Notes under the pieces: model-generated
What the model was told of the DNA's origin: nothing
The model's database searches: none
The model's input: the letters and a program-made list of their open reading frames with translations, nothing else
Made by a program: the position numbers and the translations under genes
In this document: piece by piece, positions 17,275-24,657 of the stretch
Layout: each line of letters begins with the position of its first letter
How positions within the stretch are numbered: the first letter of the stretch is position 1
Source of the DNA: Actinomadura pelletieri DSM 43383
Lineage (GTDB): Bacteria; Actinomycetota; Actinomycetes; Streptosporangiales; Streptosporangiaceae
Direction of reading: 5' to 3'
Length of the DNA stretch: 64,000 bases
NCBI RefSeq assembly: GCF_003634705.1
Contig: NZ_RBWU01000006.1
Coordinates: 372,001-436,000 of the forward strand

Positions 17275-18282
17275 ATGATGCCTTCGAAGAGCAGGGACGT
17301 CGTGACCGACGTCGTCCGCCGCGCCGTGGAGGACGCCGTCTGGGCGCCGTCGGTGCACAACACCCAGCCGTGGCGCTTCGGGGTCAGCGGCACACGGATC
17401 AGCCTGCGCGCCGACCCGGACCGCCGGCTGGACGTCGCGGACCCGGACGGCCGCGAGATGCTGATCAGCTGCGGGGCCGCGCTGTACAACCTGCGGCTCT
17501 CGCTGCGCGTGCAGGCGTTCGAGCCCGTCGTGCGGCTGCTGCCCGACCCGGACCGGCCGCATCTGCTCGCCGACGTCCACCTGGAACCGCTGCGGGAGCG
17601 GGCGGGCGACGTGGCGGAACGCGAGTACGCGCAGATCCGGCGGCGCCGCAGCCACCGCGGCGGGTTCCGGCCCGACCCGGTCGCCGCCGGAGTCCTGACG
17701 TCGCTGCGGCATGCCGCCGAGCAGGAGGGCGGCCGGCTCGTCCAGGCCGTCGACGCCAACGTCAAGGGCGCCTTGGCGGCGTTGACCGCCGCCGCCGAAC
17801 ACGTGCAGCGACGCACGTCCGCGTACGCGACGGAGATCGCCCGCTGGGCCCCGGCACCGGCCACGGCCCGCAAGGACGGCGTCCAGCAGGGCGCCTACCC
17901 CCGGCAGACCCCGCGCACCGAGCCGCACTTCCCCGCCCGCGACTTCGCCCGCGGCCAGGGCTGGGGCGTCGAACCCTCCACCGACGACGGGACGGTCCTC
18001 GCCGGAGCCGTGGTCCTGCTGGTCACGGCCGACGACACGCCCGCCGCCTGGCTGGACGCCGGGCAGGCGCTGCAGCGCGTGCTGCTGCGGGCCGCCGAAC
18101 ACGACCTGGCCGCCGCGTACCACACGCAGGCCCTGCAGGTTCCGGAGCTGCGCGCGTTCGTCCGGACCCGCTTCTGCGGCGACGCGTACCCGCAGATGCT
18201 GCTGCGCCTCGGCGTCCCGGACAAGGAGGACCTGACCACCGTCCGCCGCCCCGTCGACGAGGTCCTCACCGAGGAGAACTGA
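17275..18282 (+). CDS. Acg-family nitroreductase-like protein
   Basis: A 335-residue protein of the Acg/nitroreductase family, whose Mycobacterium members (such as Acg, Rv2032) belong to the DosR regulon and are thought to hold FMN without acting as classical nitroreductases. The opening WAPSVHNTQPWRF is diagnostic, followed by RRRSHRGGF and, in the second half, a nitroreductase-type core ending RLGVPDKED. The ATG at 17275 is preceded by AGGGGGAG; an ATG three bases later is equally possible. It is divergent from devR, with one palindrome for each direction. A stable hairpin (18295-18333) ends it. Confidence 0.88.
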   Translation: MMPSKSRDVVTDVVRRAVEDAVWAPSVHNTQPWRFGVSGTRISLRADPDRRLDVADPDGREMLISCGAALYNLRLSLRVQAFEPVVRLLPDPDRPHLLADVHLEPLRERAGDVAEREYAQIRRRRSHRGGFRPDPVAAGVLTSLRHAAEQEGGRLVQAVDANVKGALAALTAAAEHVQRRTSAYATEIARWAPAPATARKDGVQQGAYPRQTPRTEPHFPARDFARGQGWGVEPSTDDGTVLAGAVVLLVTADDTPAAWLDAGQALQRVLLRAAEHDLAAAYHTQALQVPELRAFVRTRFCGDAYPQMLLRLGVPDKEDLTTVRRPVDEVLTEEN

Positions 18283-18294
18283 CCGGAAAGGCTC

Positions 18295-18333
18295 GCGCCA
18301 CCCCCGCCGCCGTAATGGCCGCGGGGGTGGCGC
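18295..18333 (+). terminator. hairpin after nitroreductase
   Basis: Thirteen-base perfect stem GCGCCACCCCCGC / GCGGGGGTGGCGC with a 13-base loop, 12 bases after the stop. Confidence 0.75.
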
Positions 18334-18394
18334 TACGCCATTTCGGCGCCATTCCATCGTGGGACGTTCAGCTCTGCGAAACCACCGTGACACG

Positions 18395-18408
18395 GGGACC
18401 TTGGTCCC
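18395..18408 (+). promoter_or_regulatory. DevR-like palindrome before DoxX gene
   Basis: GGGACCTTGGTCCC, 93 bases before the ATG at 18502. A related imperfect inverted repeat, AGGTCCTAACGGACCT, lies at 18416-18431. Confidence 0.6.
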
Positions 18409-18501
18409 GATGCGCAGGTCCTAACGGACCTACAGCGCCGAATCCCCAGACGGTTGAGTGAGTAGTGAGGAAATCAGCGATGCGATGGAAGGTGAGAGGC
18501 G

Positions 18502-19065
18502 ATGGCAGTCTCCGAGCACAAGAGCCGTACCGGGCGCAGCACCCTGATCCAGGTGGTGACCCCCAAGCCGCTGACCGAGTCCCCGGCGGCCCGCTACGTC
18601 TGGGCGGTGGCACGGTTCGCGGTGGGCTGGGTGTTCGTCTGGGCGTTTCTGGACAAGCTGTTCGGGCTGGGCCACGAGACCCCCGCCGCCAAGGCGTGGA
18701 TCGACGGCGGCAGCCCCACCGAGGGATTCCTCGCGAACGCCCCGAAGGGCCCGTTCGCCGGCTTCTACCACGACATCGCCGGAGCGGCCTGGGCCGACTG
18801 GCTGTTCATGATCGGCCTGGGGGCCATCGGCGCCGCGCTCATCCTCGGCATCGGCATGCGGATCGCCGCCGTGACCGGCGCGGCCCTGCTGGTGATGATG
18901 TGGACCGCGGTCCTGCCCCCCGAGAACAACCCTTTCATGGACGACCACCTGATCTACGCGATCCTCCTCGTCGGCCTCGCCCTGGTCAGCGCCGGCGACA
19001 CCCTCGGCCTCGGCCGCTGGTGGGGCGATACCCGCCTCGTCAAGCGCCTCCCCCTCCTCAAGTAA
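18502..19065 (+). CDS. DoxX/DoxD-like membrane protein
   Basis: A 187-residue integral membrane protein with about four hydrophobic segments (residues 34-55, 92-112, 116-138, 150-168). The pattern YVWAVARFAVGWVFVWAFLDK, cut here to its first turn WAVARFAVGWVFVWAF, and the charged C-terminus after LGLGRWWG fit the DoxX/DoxD family, linked to quinone-dependent thiosulfate oxidation or redox protection at the membrane. GGAAGGTGAGAGGCG precedes the ATG. It stands alone between two hairpins and behind a palindrome, so it is a single-gene member of the hypoxic set. Confidence 0.8.
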   Translation: MAVSEHKSRTGRSTLIQVVTPKPLTESPAARYVWAVARFAVGWVFVWAFLDKLFGLGHETPAAKAWIDGGSPTEGFLANAPKGPFAGFYHDIAGAAWADWLFMIGLGAIGAALILGIGMRIAAVTGAALLVMMWTAVLPPENNPFMDDHLIYAILLVGLALVSAGDTLGLGRWWGDTRLVKRLPLLK

Positions 19066-19080
19066 TCCCCTCCGAAACCC

Positions 19081-19112
19081 TGAAGGGCGCCCACCGAGGT
19101 GGGCGCCCTTCA
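19081..19112. terminator. bidirectional hairpin after DoxX gene
   Basis: Inverted repeat TGAAGGGCGCCCACC / GGTGGGCGCCCTTCA with almost no loop, between convergent genes. Confidence 0.75.
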
Positions 19113-19115
19113 GGC

Positions 19116-19157
19116 ATGTCGGCCGGGGGATGTCGGCCGGGGGATGTCAGTCGGGGG
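19116..19157. repeat. three tandem copies of a 14-bp unit
   Basis: ATGTCGGCCGGGGG occurs at 19116 and 19130 and, with two changes (ATGTCAGTCGGGGG), at 19144. The third copy contains the stop and last codons of the minus-strand kinase gene, so the first two look like slippage duplicates of that gene's 3' end. Confidence 0.85.
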
Positions 19158-20634
19158 AGAGGAACGGGCGGCGGGCCCACAGGACGTCGGTGCCGTACGG
19201 CCGGACGGCGTTGAGGGCCTGTTCGACCGCGTCGCCCAACTCCCCGTCGGTGGCGATGGTCGCCGCTTCGGGCCACGGTGCCGCCTGCGCGCGCATGGCG
19301 GCGGCGACCTCCGGGTCGGCGTCGGACGGGCCACGCGTTCGGGTGCGGATCCGGTCGGCGGTGAGCGCCTCGGGGGCCTCGCAGCGCAGGGACGTCAGAT
19401 GCGCGTGTTCTCGTTCGGCCGTCGCCGCGAGAAGGTCACGGGGTTCCTTGGACGTCCACGAGGCGTCCAGGATGACCGTCTCGCCCATGCCGAGCAGGCG
19501 AGCGGCGCGGTCGGCGAGTTCGCCGTAGGTACGGCGGTTCCACTCGGGGGTGTAGATGCCGGCGCCGTAGGGGGCGGCGCCGGAGTCGAGTGGAGCGAGC
19601 CCGGCCAGTTCCTTGCGGACACGGTCGCTGCTGAGCAGCGAGCAGCCGAGCCGGTCGGCCAGCGCCCCGGCCAGCGACGACTTCCCGGTACCGGGAAGTC
19701 CGCCCACCAGGATCACCCCGACGCGTCCGGCGCGCAGGTGGCGGAGCGCGATGGCGCTGTAGGCGCGCGCGTCGGCGGCCGCGGACGGATCGCCCTGGGC
19801 GTGCCGCAGGCAGGCGACCTTCGCGCGGACGAACGCCCGGTAGGCGACATAGTGGTGGCGCAGCGAGGGCGGCGCCGGATCGGCGGCGAACTCGGCGTAC
19901 CAGTTGACGAACCGTTCGGCGAGGGCCGGGGCGTCGAGCCGTTCCAGGTCCATGGCCAGGAACGAGGCGTCGTCGAGCCCGTCCAGGCTGCGCAGCTTCT
20001 CGTCGAACTCCAGGCAGTCCAGGACTCGCGGGCCGTCGTCCAGGCAGAAGACGTCGCCGGTGAGCAGGTCGCCGTGCCCGTCGACGACACGACCGTCGGC
20101 GATGCGCGCGTCGAACAACGGCTCGCGACCGGCGAGGAACTCGGTGACGAGCTCCTCGATCTCGGTGGCCGTCGCCGCGTCGATGACATCACCGTGGAAG
20201 GGACGGACCTGCTCGAAACCGTCGTTCCAGCGGCCCTGGAGAGCGTCACGGGTGCCCTGGGCGGAGATCTCGGCCCCGCGGGGCGCCCGCGCGTGCCAGG
20301 CCGCCAGAATCCGCGCGACGTCGCGCAGCGCGTCCTCGACGGGCGCACCGGCCCGAACCAGGGTGGCCAGGCGCCGGTCGGCGGGCATCCGCCGCATGAC
20401 GACCAGATGGTCGCAGACCTCGCCGTCGGGCCCGTGAACGTCGGCGACGCCCAGGTAGACGTCGGGCGCGAAACGGCGATTGAGCCGGACTTCCTCATGG
20501 CAGGCCCGTTCGCGCGACTCGCGTGTACTGAAGTCGAGAAAGCCCAGATTCACCGGCTTCTTAACCTTGTAGGCGCGGTCCGCGGTGAAGAAGACGGTGC
20601 CGATATGGGTCTCGCTGACGGCGGCGCTGTCCAT
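19147..20634 (-). CDS. APH-like kinase fused to AAA/P-loop kinase (Rv2004c-like)
   Basis: A 495-residue two-domain protein. The N-terminal part (1-310) resembles aminoglycoside/choline phosphotransferases: the active-site loop is VVDGHGDLLTGDVFCLDD, with VLDCLEFDEKLR after it. The C-terminal part (about 315-495) is a small P-loop kinase with Walker A GGLPGTGKSS and VILDASW. The same fusion in Mycobacterium (Rv2004c) is a DosR-regulon member of unknown substrate. It follows a single-domain usp gene on the same strand by 33 bases, so both are read from the palindrome at 21183. ATG 20634 is the only good start. Confidence 0.85.
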   Translation of the reverse strand: MDSAAVSETHIGTVFFTADRAYKVKKPVNLGFLDFSTRESRERACHEEVRLNRRFAPDVYLGVADVHGPDGEVCDHLVVMRRMPADRRLATLVRAGAPVEDALRDVARILAAWHARAPRGAEISAQGTRDALQGRWNDGFEQVRPFHGDVIDAATATEIEELVTEFLAGREPLFDARIADGRVVDGHGDLLTGDVFCLDDGPRVLDCLEFDEKLRSLDGLDDASFLAMDLERLDAPALAERFVNWYAEFAADPAPPSLRHHYVAYRAFVRAKVACLRHAQGDPSAAADARAYSAIALRHLRAGRVGVILVGGLPGTGKSSLAGALADRLGCSLLSSDRVRKELAGLAPLDSGAAPYGAGIYTPEWNRRTYGELADRAARLLGMGETVILDASWTSKEPRDLLAATAEREHAHLTSLRCEAPEALTADRIRTRTRGPSDADPEVAAAMRAQAAPWPEAATIATDGELGDAVEQALNAVRPYGTDVLWARRPFLSPD

Positions 20635-20667
20635 GGACTCATCCTCTCGGATATGTCGCTCCCGTCA

Positions 20668-21108
20668 TCAGCCGACCTGGGACGCGGCGGTGTGGTCGGC
20701 GCAGACCAGGAGGGCGCAGCGCGCGTGTTCGCGCACGACCGGGACGGTGTCGCCGCCGAGCGGATTGCCGTACTCGGAGTGCGCTCGGGCACCGACGACC
20801 AGCAGCTCGGCGTGCTCCGCCGCGTCCGCGAGCGCCCTGCCGGGTGTGCCGTGGACGATCCGGAGCCGGGTGCCGAGGTGCTGGGCGCGCGGGATCGTGT
20901 GCGCCACGAGACGGCGGAGTCTCAGCCACTCCCGCGCGGTCGGCAGCAGGCGGATTCCGGTCGCGCCGTCGGTTTCCAGGACGCGGACGACGTCCAGCCG
21001 CGCGTGGCGTTCGACGGCCTCCCGCGCGGCACGCCGCAACGCGGCCATGGAGTTGGGGGAGCCGTCCACCCCCACGACGACGGAACGGTGCTCGGGCATG
21101 ATCCTCAT
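20668..21108 (-). CDS. universal stress protein, single UspA domain
   Basis: A 146-residue single-domain UspA protein, the only short one of the six here. It opens VVVGVDGSPNSMAALRRAAR, and its C-terminal half has LLVVGARAHSEYGNPLGGDT where the canonical ATP loop would be G-x2-G-x9-G-S; the loop is altered, so nucleotide binding is doubtful. The ATG at 21108 has GGGAGG seven bases upstream; an ATG at 21099 is an alternative. First gene of the usp-kinase operon and divergent from osmC. Confidence 0.85.
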   Translation of the reverse strand: MRIMPEHRSVVVGVDGSPNSMAALRRAAREAVERHARLDVVRVLETDGATGIRLLPTAREWLRLRRLVAHTIPRAQHLGTRLRIVHGTPGRALADAAEHAELLVVGARAHSEYGNPLGGDTVPVVREHARCALLVCADHTAASQVG

Positions 21109-21182
21109 CGCTGTCCTCCCTTGTCATCTCCACCGTCGCAGGCGCGGCGGCCACGGAGCAGTGCCGAGCGTCCTGACGGGGT

Positions 21183-21197
21183 GGGACCTTCGGCTCT
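21183..21197. promoter_or_regulatory. DevR-like palindrome shared by usp and OsmC genes
   Basis: GGGACCTTCGGCTCT, midway in the divergent spacer: 75 bases from the usp start and 70 from the OsmC start. Confidence 0.55.
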
Positions 21198-21266
21198 TAC
21201 CTGCGCAAACCCCCGCGAGGGACGCTGGAGACGGACCAAGGAGATCGGAACGCGGGAGGTGGCCCG

Positions 21267-21692
21267 ATGGGTGAGATGACAGTCATCCACCGTGAGAACA
21301 GCGAGTTCGCCGTGCTCGTCCGGGACCATGTCGTTTACCTGGACCAGCCGTACTCCGCGGGCGGCATGGACGGCGGACCCACACCGGTCGAGCTGTTCGT
21401 GGCGTCGCTGGCCGCCTGCGCGGCCCACTACGCGCGGCGGTACCTGCAGTGGCGTGGCCTTCCCGCGGACGGGTTGGAGGTCACCGCCGACTACGCCATG
21501 AGCGCGGGCACTCCGGCGAGGGTGTCCAGGATCGGGCTGCGGCTGCGTCCCCCCATCTCCCTGGCCGATGGCGACGCCGAAGAGATGCGAAGGGCGGCGG
21601 AGGGCTGCACGGTCCACAACACCCTGGTGGACCCGCCGCGGATCGGCCTGGAGGTCGTCACCGAGGCGAGGGCCGCCGAACCGGCCGCCTGA
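21267..21692 (+). CDS. OsmC-family peroxidase-like protein
   Basis: A 141-residue OsmC/Ohr-fold protein. These use two cysteines to reduce organic hydroperoxides. The two expected positions are present: Cys in FVASLAACAAHYARRYLQ and Cys in AAEGCTVHNTL. GGAGGTGGCCCG precedes the ATG. It is smaller than classical Ohr and lies nearest the YhfA/OsmC-like branch. Divergent from the usp-kinase operon with a shared palindrome, it is placed in the island as a thiol or peroxide defence function. Confidence 0.85.
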   Translation: MGEMTVIHRENSEFAVLVRDHVVYLDQPYSAGGMDGGPTPVELFVASLAACAAHYARRYLQWRGLPADGLEVTADYAMSAGTPARVSRIGLRLRPPISLADGDAEEMRRAAEGCTVHNTLVDPPRIGLEVVTEARAAEPAA

Positions 21693-21718
21693 ACCCGCCG
21701 GCGGAGGTCCCGGGGCGA

Positions 21719-21734
21719 AAGGCCGTTCGGCCCT
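21719..21734 (+). promoter_or_regulatory. degenerate DevR-like palindrome before cNMP-binding gene
   Basis: AAGGCCGTTCGGCCCT, matching the island consensus at 13 of 16 positions, 79 bases before the ATG at 21814. Confidence 0.4.
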
Positions 21735-21813
21735 GCCACGGGAACATCGCCGGGCGGTGTGATGGAACCCAGGAGCACATGCGGGCTCGGAGACCATGAG
21801 GGGAGTGAGGCGG

Positions 21814-22299
21814 ATGAGCGTTGTGACCGGGGCGGATCTGGCCCGCGAAACGTTCCTGGGCGGCATGAGAACCGCCGACCTGACCAGGCTGGCCAAGGCG
21901 GCCCGGTTCGTCGACGTCCCGGCGGGACGGCGCATCTTCAACGAGTCCGACCCGGCGGAACGGTTCTGGATCATCCGGGACGGGACCGTGGCCGTGGACC
22001 TGCACATCCCCGGACGCGGTTCCGTCGTCATCGACACCTTCGGCCCCGGCACCGTCCTGGGCTGGTCATGGCTGTTCCACCCCTACCGGTGGCGGCTCGG
22101 AGGAGTCGCCGCGACACCGCTCCAGACGATCGAGTTCGACGGACGCCTGGTCCGGATGTTCTGCGCGGTTGACCCGTCGCTGGGCTTCGAGCTGACACGC
22201 CGCTTCGCCGAACTCGTCGTGGAACGGCTTGAGGCGACCCAGAAACGGCTACTGGAACTCTCCCACGTACAACTGGTGAACGACGCGTCCCTGTCCTAG
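21814..22299 (+). CDS. cyclic-nucleotide-binding-domain protein without HTH
   Basis: A 161-residue protein that is essentially one CRP/FNR-type cupin: FVDVPAGRRIFNESDPAERF, WIIRDGTVAVDL and FGPGTVLGWSWLF mark the beta-roll, then a helix (ELTRRFAELVVERLEATQKR). The DNA-binding helix-turn-helix of CRP is missing, so it is more likely a ligand sensor than a direct transcription factor. Whether cAMP binds is unclear, because the usual R-S phosphate-binding cassette is not evident. Starts at 21796 or 21814 are both ATG; 21814 has GAGGCGG upstream. Confidence 0.75.
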   Translation: MSVVTGADLARETFLGGMRTADLTRLAKAARFVDVPAGRRIFNESDPAERFWIIRDGTVAVDLHIPGRGSVVIDTFGPGTVLGWSWLFHPYRWRLGGVAATPLQTIEFDGRLVRMFCAVDPSLGFELTRRFAELVVERLEATQKRLLELSHVQLVNDASLS

Positions 22300-22373
22300 G
22301 TCTTCTCCGTCCCAGGACAGGGACGTCCACCCGTCCACCACACGTCCACACCTTGCTCCACACGTTCACGACC

Positions 22374-22410
22374 GGGCCGCGGCGGTAGGCGAGACCTACC
22401 GCCGCGGCCC
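22374..22410. terminator. bidirectional hairpin
   Basis: Sixteen-base perfect stem GGGCCGCGGCGGTAGG / CCTACCGCCGCGGCCC with a five-base loop and a short T-rich tail, between the cNMP-binding gene and a convergent usp gene. Confidence 0.85.
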
Positions 22411-22435
22411 TCTTACTCGCCCCCCAGCTTCGGGG

Positions 22436-23290
22436 TCAGTCCTCGTAGGGGCGGACGACCGCGACCGGGGCGAGGGCGTGGTGGATCAGGCCGTGGCTGA
22501 CCGAGCCGAGCGGGATGGAACGGCCCCGGGAGCCGACGACGACCAGGGCGGCCTTCGCGGAGGCGGAGGTCAGTTTGTCCGCCGGGTGGCCGATGACGAC
22601 GTCCTCGGTGAGCTTGACGTCGGGGTACCGGTCCCGCCAAGGGGCCAGGACGGAACTCATACGGGTACGGAGGATGTCGGTGACCAGCCGCGACTCCACC
22701 CGCGTCTCGATGGCGAGCACCGGGGGATACCAGGCGTGCAGGGCGCGCAACGGGGCCCCGCGGGCCGCAGCGGTGGCGAACGCGTAGTCGAGCGCCGGGG
22801 TCGGGTCCTCGGTCAGGTCCAGGCCGACCACGACCTCGTCCGCCGTGGGATCCTGTTGGTCGCGGACGACGATGACCGGGCCGGGGCAGTGCCCGGCGAG
22901 GCGCAGGCCGGTGGAGCCGAGCAGCAGGCCGGCGAAACCTCCCCGCCCGCGATGGCCGATCACCACCGCCGAGGCCTCGTCGGCGTACTGCCGCAGCCCG
23001 GCCTGCACGTTCTTCTGGCGGATGAGCATGGTCTCGACGGTGAGGTCGGGCTGCCGCTCGTGGGCGATGGCCTTCCCGTTGCGGAGGACCTGGTCGCCGG
23101 ACTCGGCGAGGGCCTCGGCGATGCCGTCGGTGGTGTGCCCCGGGACGTCCAGGGTCGTCGTCTCCACGACGTGCAGGATGCGCAGGGTCTGCCCGGTCCG
23201 GGCGGCCTCGTCGGCGGCCCAGGCGATGGCGCGGTCAGAGGGTGTGGAGCCGTCGGCTCCGACGATGACGGTCGCTCGTTGGGTGGACAT
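22436..23290 (-). CDS. universal stress protein, tandem UspA domains
   Basis: A 284-residue tandem UspA protein. Domain one opens VIVGADGSTPSDRAIAWA and carries VIGHRGRGGFAGLLLGSTGL, a complete ATP loop; domain two opens VVVGLDLTEDPTPALDYA and carries VVGSRGRSIPLGSVSHGL. AGGAGGAACGAC precedes the ATG. Eighteen bases separate it from the upstream coiled-coil gene on the same strand, so both are probably read from the palindrome at 23623. Confidence 0.9.
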   Translation of the reverse strand: MSTQRATVIVGADGSTPSDRAIAWAADEAARTGQTLRILHVVETTTLDVPGHTTDGIAEALAESGDQVLRNGKAIAHERQPDLTVETMLIRQKNVQAGLRQYADEASAVVIGHRGRGGFAGLLLGSTGLRLAGHCPGPVIVVRDQQDPTADEVVVGLDLTEDPTPALDYAFATAAARGAPLRALHAWYPPVLAIETRVESRLVTDILRTRMSSVLAPWRDRYPDVKLTEDVVIGHPADKLTSASAKAALVVVGSRGRSIPLGSVSHGLIHHALAPVAVVRPYED

Positions 23291-23308
23291 GTCGTTCCTC
23301 CTGGACGG

Positions 23309-23536
23309 TCAGTGCGGGCGGATGTGCGTCAGGGGCGGCAGCAGGAGCAGCTCGTGTGCTCGCCGTGCCGTCGCAGCGGTGTCGCCGTCGTCAGGTGGGT
23401 CCAGCGGAGTTCCCTCCAGGGCCGCGGCGAGCAACCGGGTCGCCTCGGTGAGCGCGGCGACCTGCCGCTCCAGCGTCGCGACACGGTGCTCCAGGGCCAG
23501 ATCGGAGTGACCAGGAGTCGTGATCTGCCTCGCCAT
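23309..23536 (-). CDS. small coiled-coil protein of unknown function
   Basis: A 75-residue protein starting at the ATG at 23536, which has GGAAGGAGC well placed upstream; a longer version from 23581 lacks a ribosome site. Residues 12-45 (LALEHRVATLERQVAALTEA and on) form a clear heptad pattern, so it is probably a dimeric coiled coil; the remainder is low-complexity with an acidic patch (DPPDDGD). I do not recognise the family. It is the first gene of an operon with a tandem UspA gene and sits behind a near-perfect palindrome, so it is a small member of the hypoxic set. Confidence 0.65.
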   Translation of the reverse strand: MARQITTPGHSDLALEHRVATLERQVAALTEATRLLAAALEGTPLDPPDDGDTAATARRAHELLLLPPLTHIRPH

Positions 23537-23622
23537 CGCGAAGCTCCTTCCGGGTCGGCGTGCCGTCCGGTGGCGGCCCACGGTGCCGATTCCAGCGTCG
23601 TCCTCGGCCCGGGCGGGGCCGT

Positions 23623-23638
23623 AGGGACCTTCGTCCCC
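23623..23638 (-). promoter_or_regulatory. DevR-like palindrome before coiled-coil/usp operon
   Basis: AGGGACCTTCGTCCCC, 87 bases upstream of the ATG at 23536. Confidence 0.65.
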
Positions 23639-23681
23639 TGGTCACCGCCGTACGGCCCGCGTCGCCGCGATCATGCGCGAG

Positions 23682-23697
23682 AGGGTCGAAGGTCCCT
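23682..23697 (+). promoter_or_regulatory. DevR-like palindrome before usp gene
   Basis: AGGGTCGAAGGTCCCT, the reverse orientation of the consensus, 90 bases before the ATG at 23787. Confidence 0.6.
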
Positions 23698-23786
23698 CAT
23701 TCCGCGGACCGACGCCCCTCTCGGGGTAGGGCCTTCGCAGGTCAGGGTGAAGGTGACCGAACAGCGACTCGCGAGGGGTGGGAGAC

Positions 23787-24656
23787 ATGAACACTGAGCC
23801 GATCACGGGTGTGGTCGTCGGCTATGACGGCTCGGAGGGCAGTGTTCGGGCCGTGGACTGGGCCGCCGACGAGGCTCGGGCCCGGGGCGTCCCGTTGAGC
23901 GTCCTGCACGCGTGGGGCGTCTACCATGGCGGCCCGGTCGCCGTGCCCGTCCTCGACCTGCAGGAGATCGCGGAGGAAACCCTGAACGGCGCCCTGGAGC
24001 ATGTCCGGAAGGTGGCGCCCGACCTGAAGGTGCGGGCGGTGCTGAGGCGCTGGCCGGCGCCCGCCAGCCTGATCGAGGCGAGCAGGACCGCGGATCTGCT
24101 CGTCCTGGGCCCGCGCGGCCTCGGCGGATTCGCCGGGCTGGTGCTCGGTTCGGTGGGCGCGCAGGTGGCCGCGCACGCCGCGTGCCCGGTCATCATCGTC
24201 CGCGGCGCCCCGGAGCAGGGGGCCGGACGCGTCGTGGTCGGGGTGGACGGTTCGGCGGCATCGCGGGCGGCGCTCTCGATGGGCTTCGCCGAGGCCGACG
24301 CGCGCGGACTGTCGCTGAGCGCGGTCGTCGCCTGGGATCAGGAGCCCGCCAAGGGGCTGCCGCCGTTGGTGGACGAGACGGGCCTGCGCGAGGCGACCAG
24401 GACCGCCCTCGCGCGGCTGATGATCCCGCTGCGCGAACTCCATCCCGGGGTGGACGTGCAGACCGAGGTCGTGATCGGGTCTCCGCGGGAGGTCCTGATC
24501 GCCGCGTCGGAGGGCGCGAACCTGCTGGTCGTCGGCTCGCGAGGGCTCGGCGGCTTCCGGGGCCTGGTGCTGGGGTCGGTCAGCCATGCGCTGGTCCACC
24601 ACGCGCCCTGCCCGGTGGCGGTCGTCCACGCACCCGACAAGAACGACACCGCCTGA
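23787..24656 (+). CDS. universal stress protein, tandem UspA domains
   Basis: A 289-residue tandem UspA protein. Domain one: VVVGYDGSEGSVRAVDWAAD and LGPRGLGGFAGLVLGSVGAQ. Domain two: VVVGVDGSAASRAALSMGFA and VVGSRGLGGFRGLVLGSVSH. Both ATP loops are complete, which makes this the most canonical usp of the island. The ATG at 23787 has GAGGGGTGGGAG upstream; a GTG nine bases earlier is less well placed. It ends one base before the end of the convergent P-ATPase gene. Confidence 0.92.
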   Translation: MNTEPITGVVVGYDGSEGSVRAVDWAADEARARGVPLSVLHAWGVYHGGPVAVPVLDLQEIAEETLNGALEHVRKVAPDLKVRAVLRRWPAPASLIEASRTADLLVLGPRGLGGFAGLVLGSVGAQVAAHAACPVIIVRGAPEQGAGRVVVGVDGSAASRAALSMGFAEADARGLSLSAVVAWDQEPAKGLPPLVDETGLREATRTALARLMIPLRELHPGVDVQTEVVIGSPREVLIAASEGANLLVVGSRGLGGFRGLVLGSVSHALVHHAPCPVAVVHAPDKNDTA

Positions 24657-24657
24657 C

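Noticed and set aside
22321..22375. Repeated CGTCCAC words that look like a short direct-repeat array
   Set aside because: Only three irregular copies within 30 bases, no uniform spacing; not a CRISPR or iteron array.
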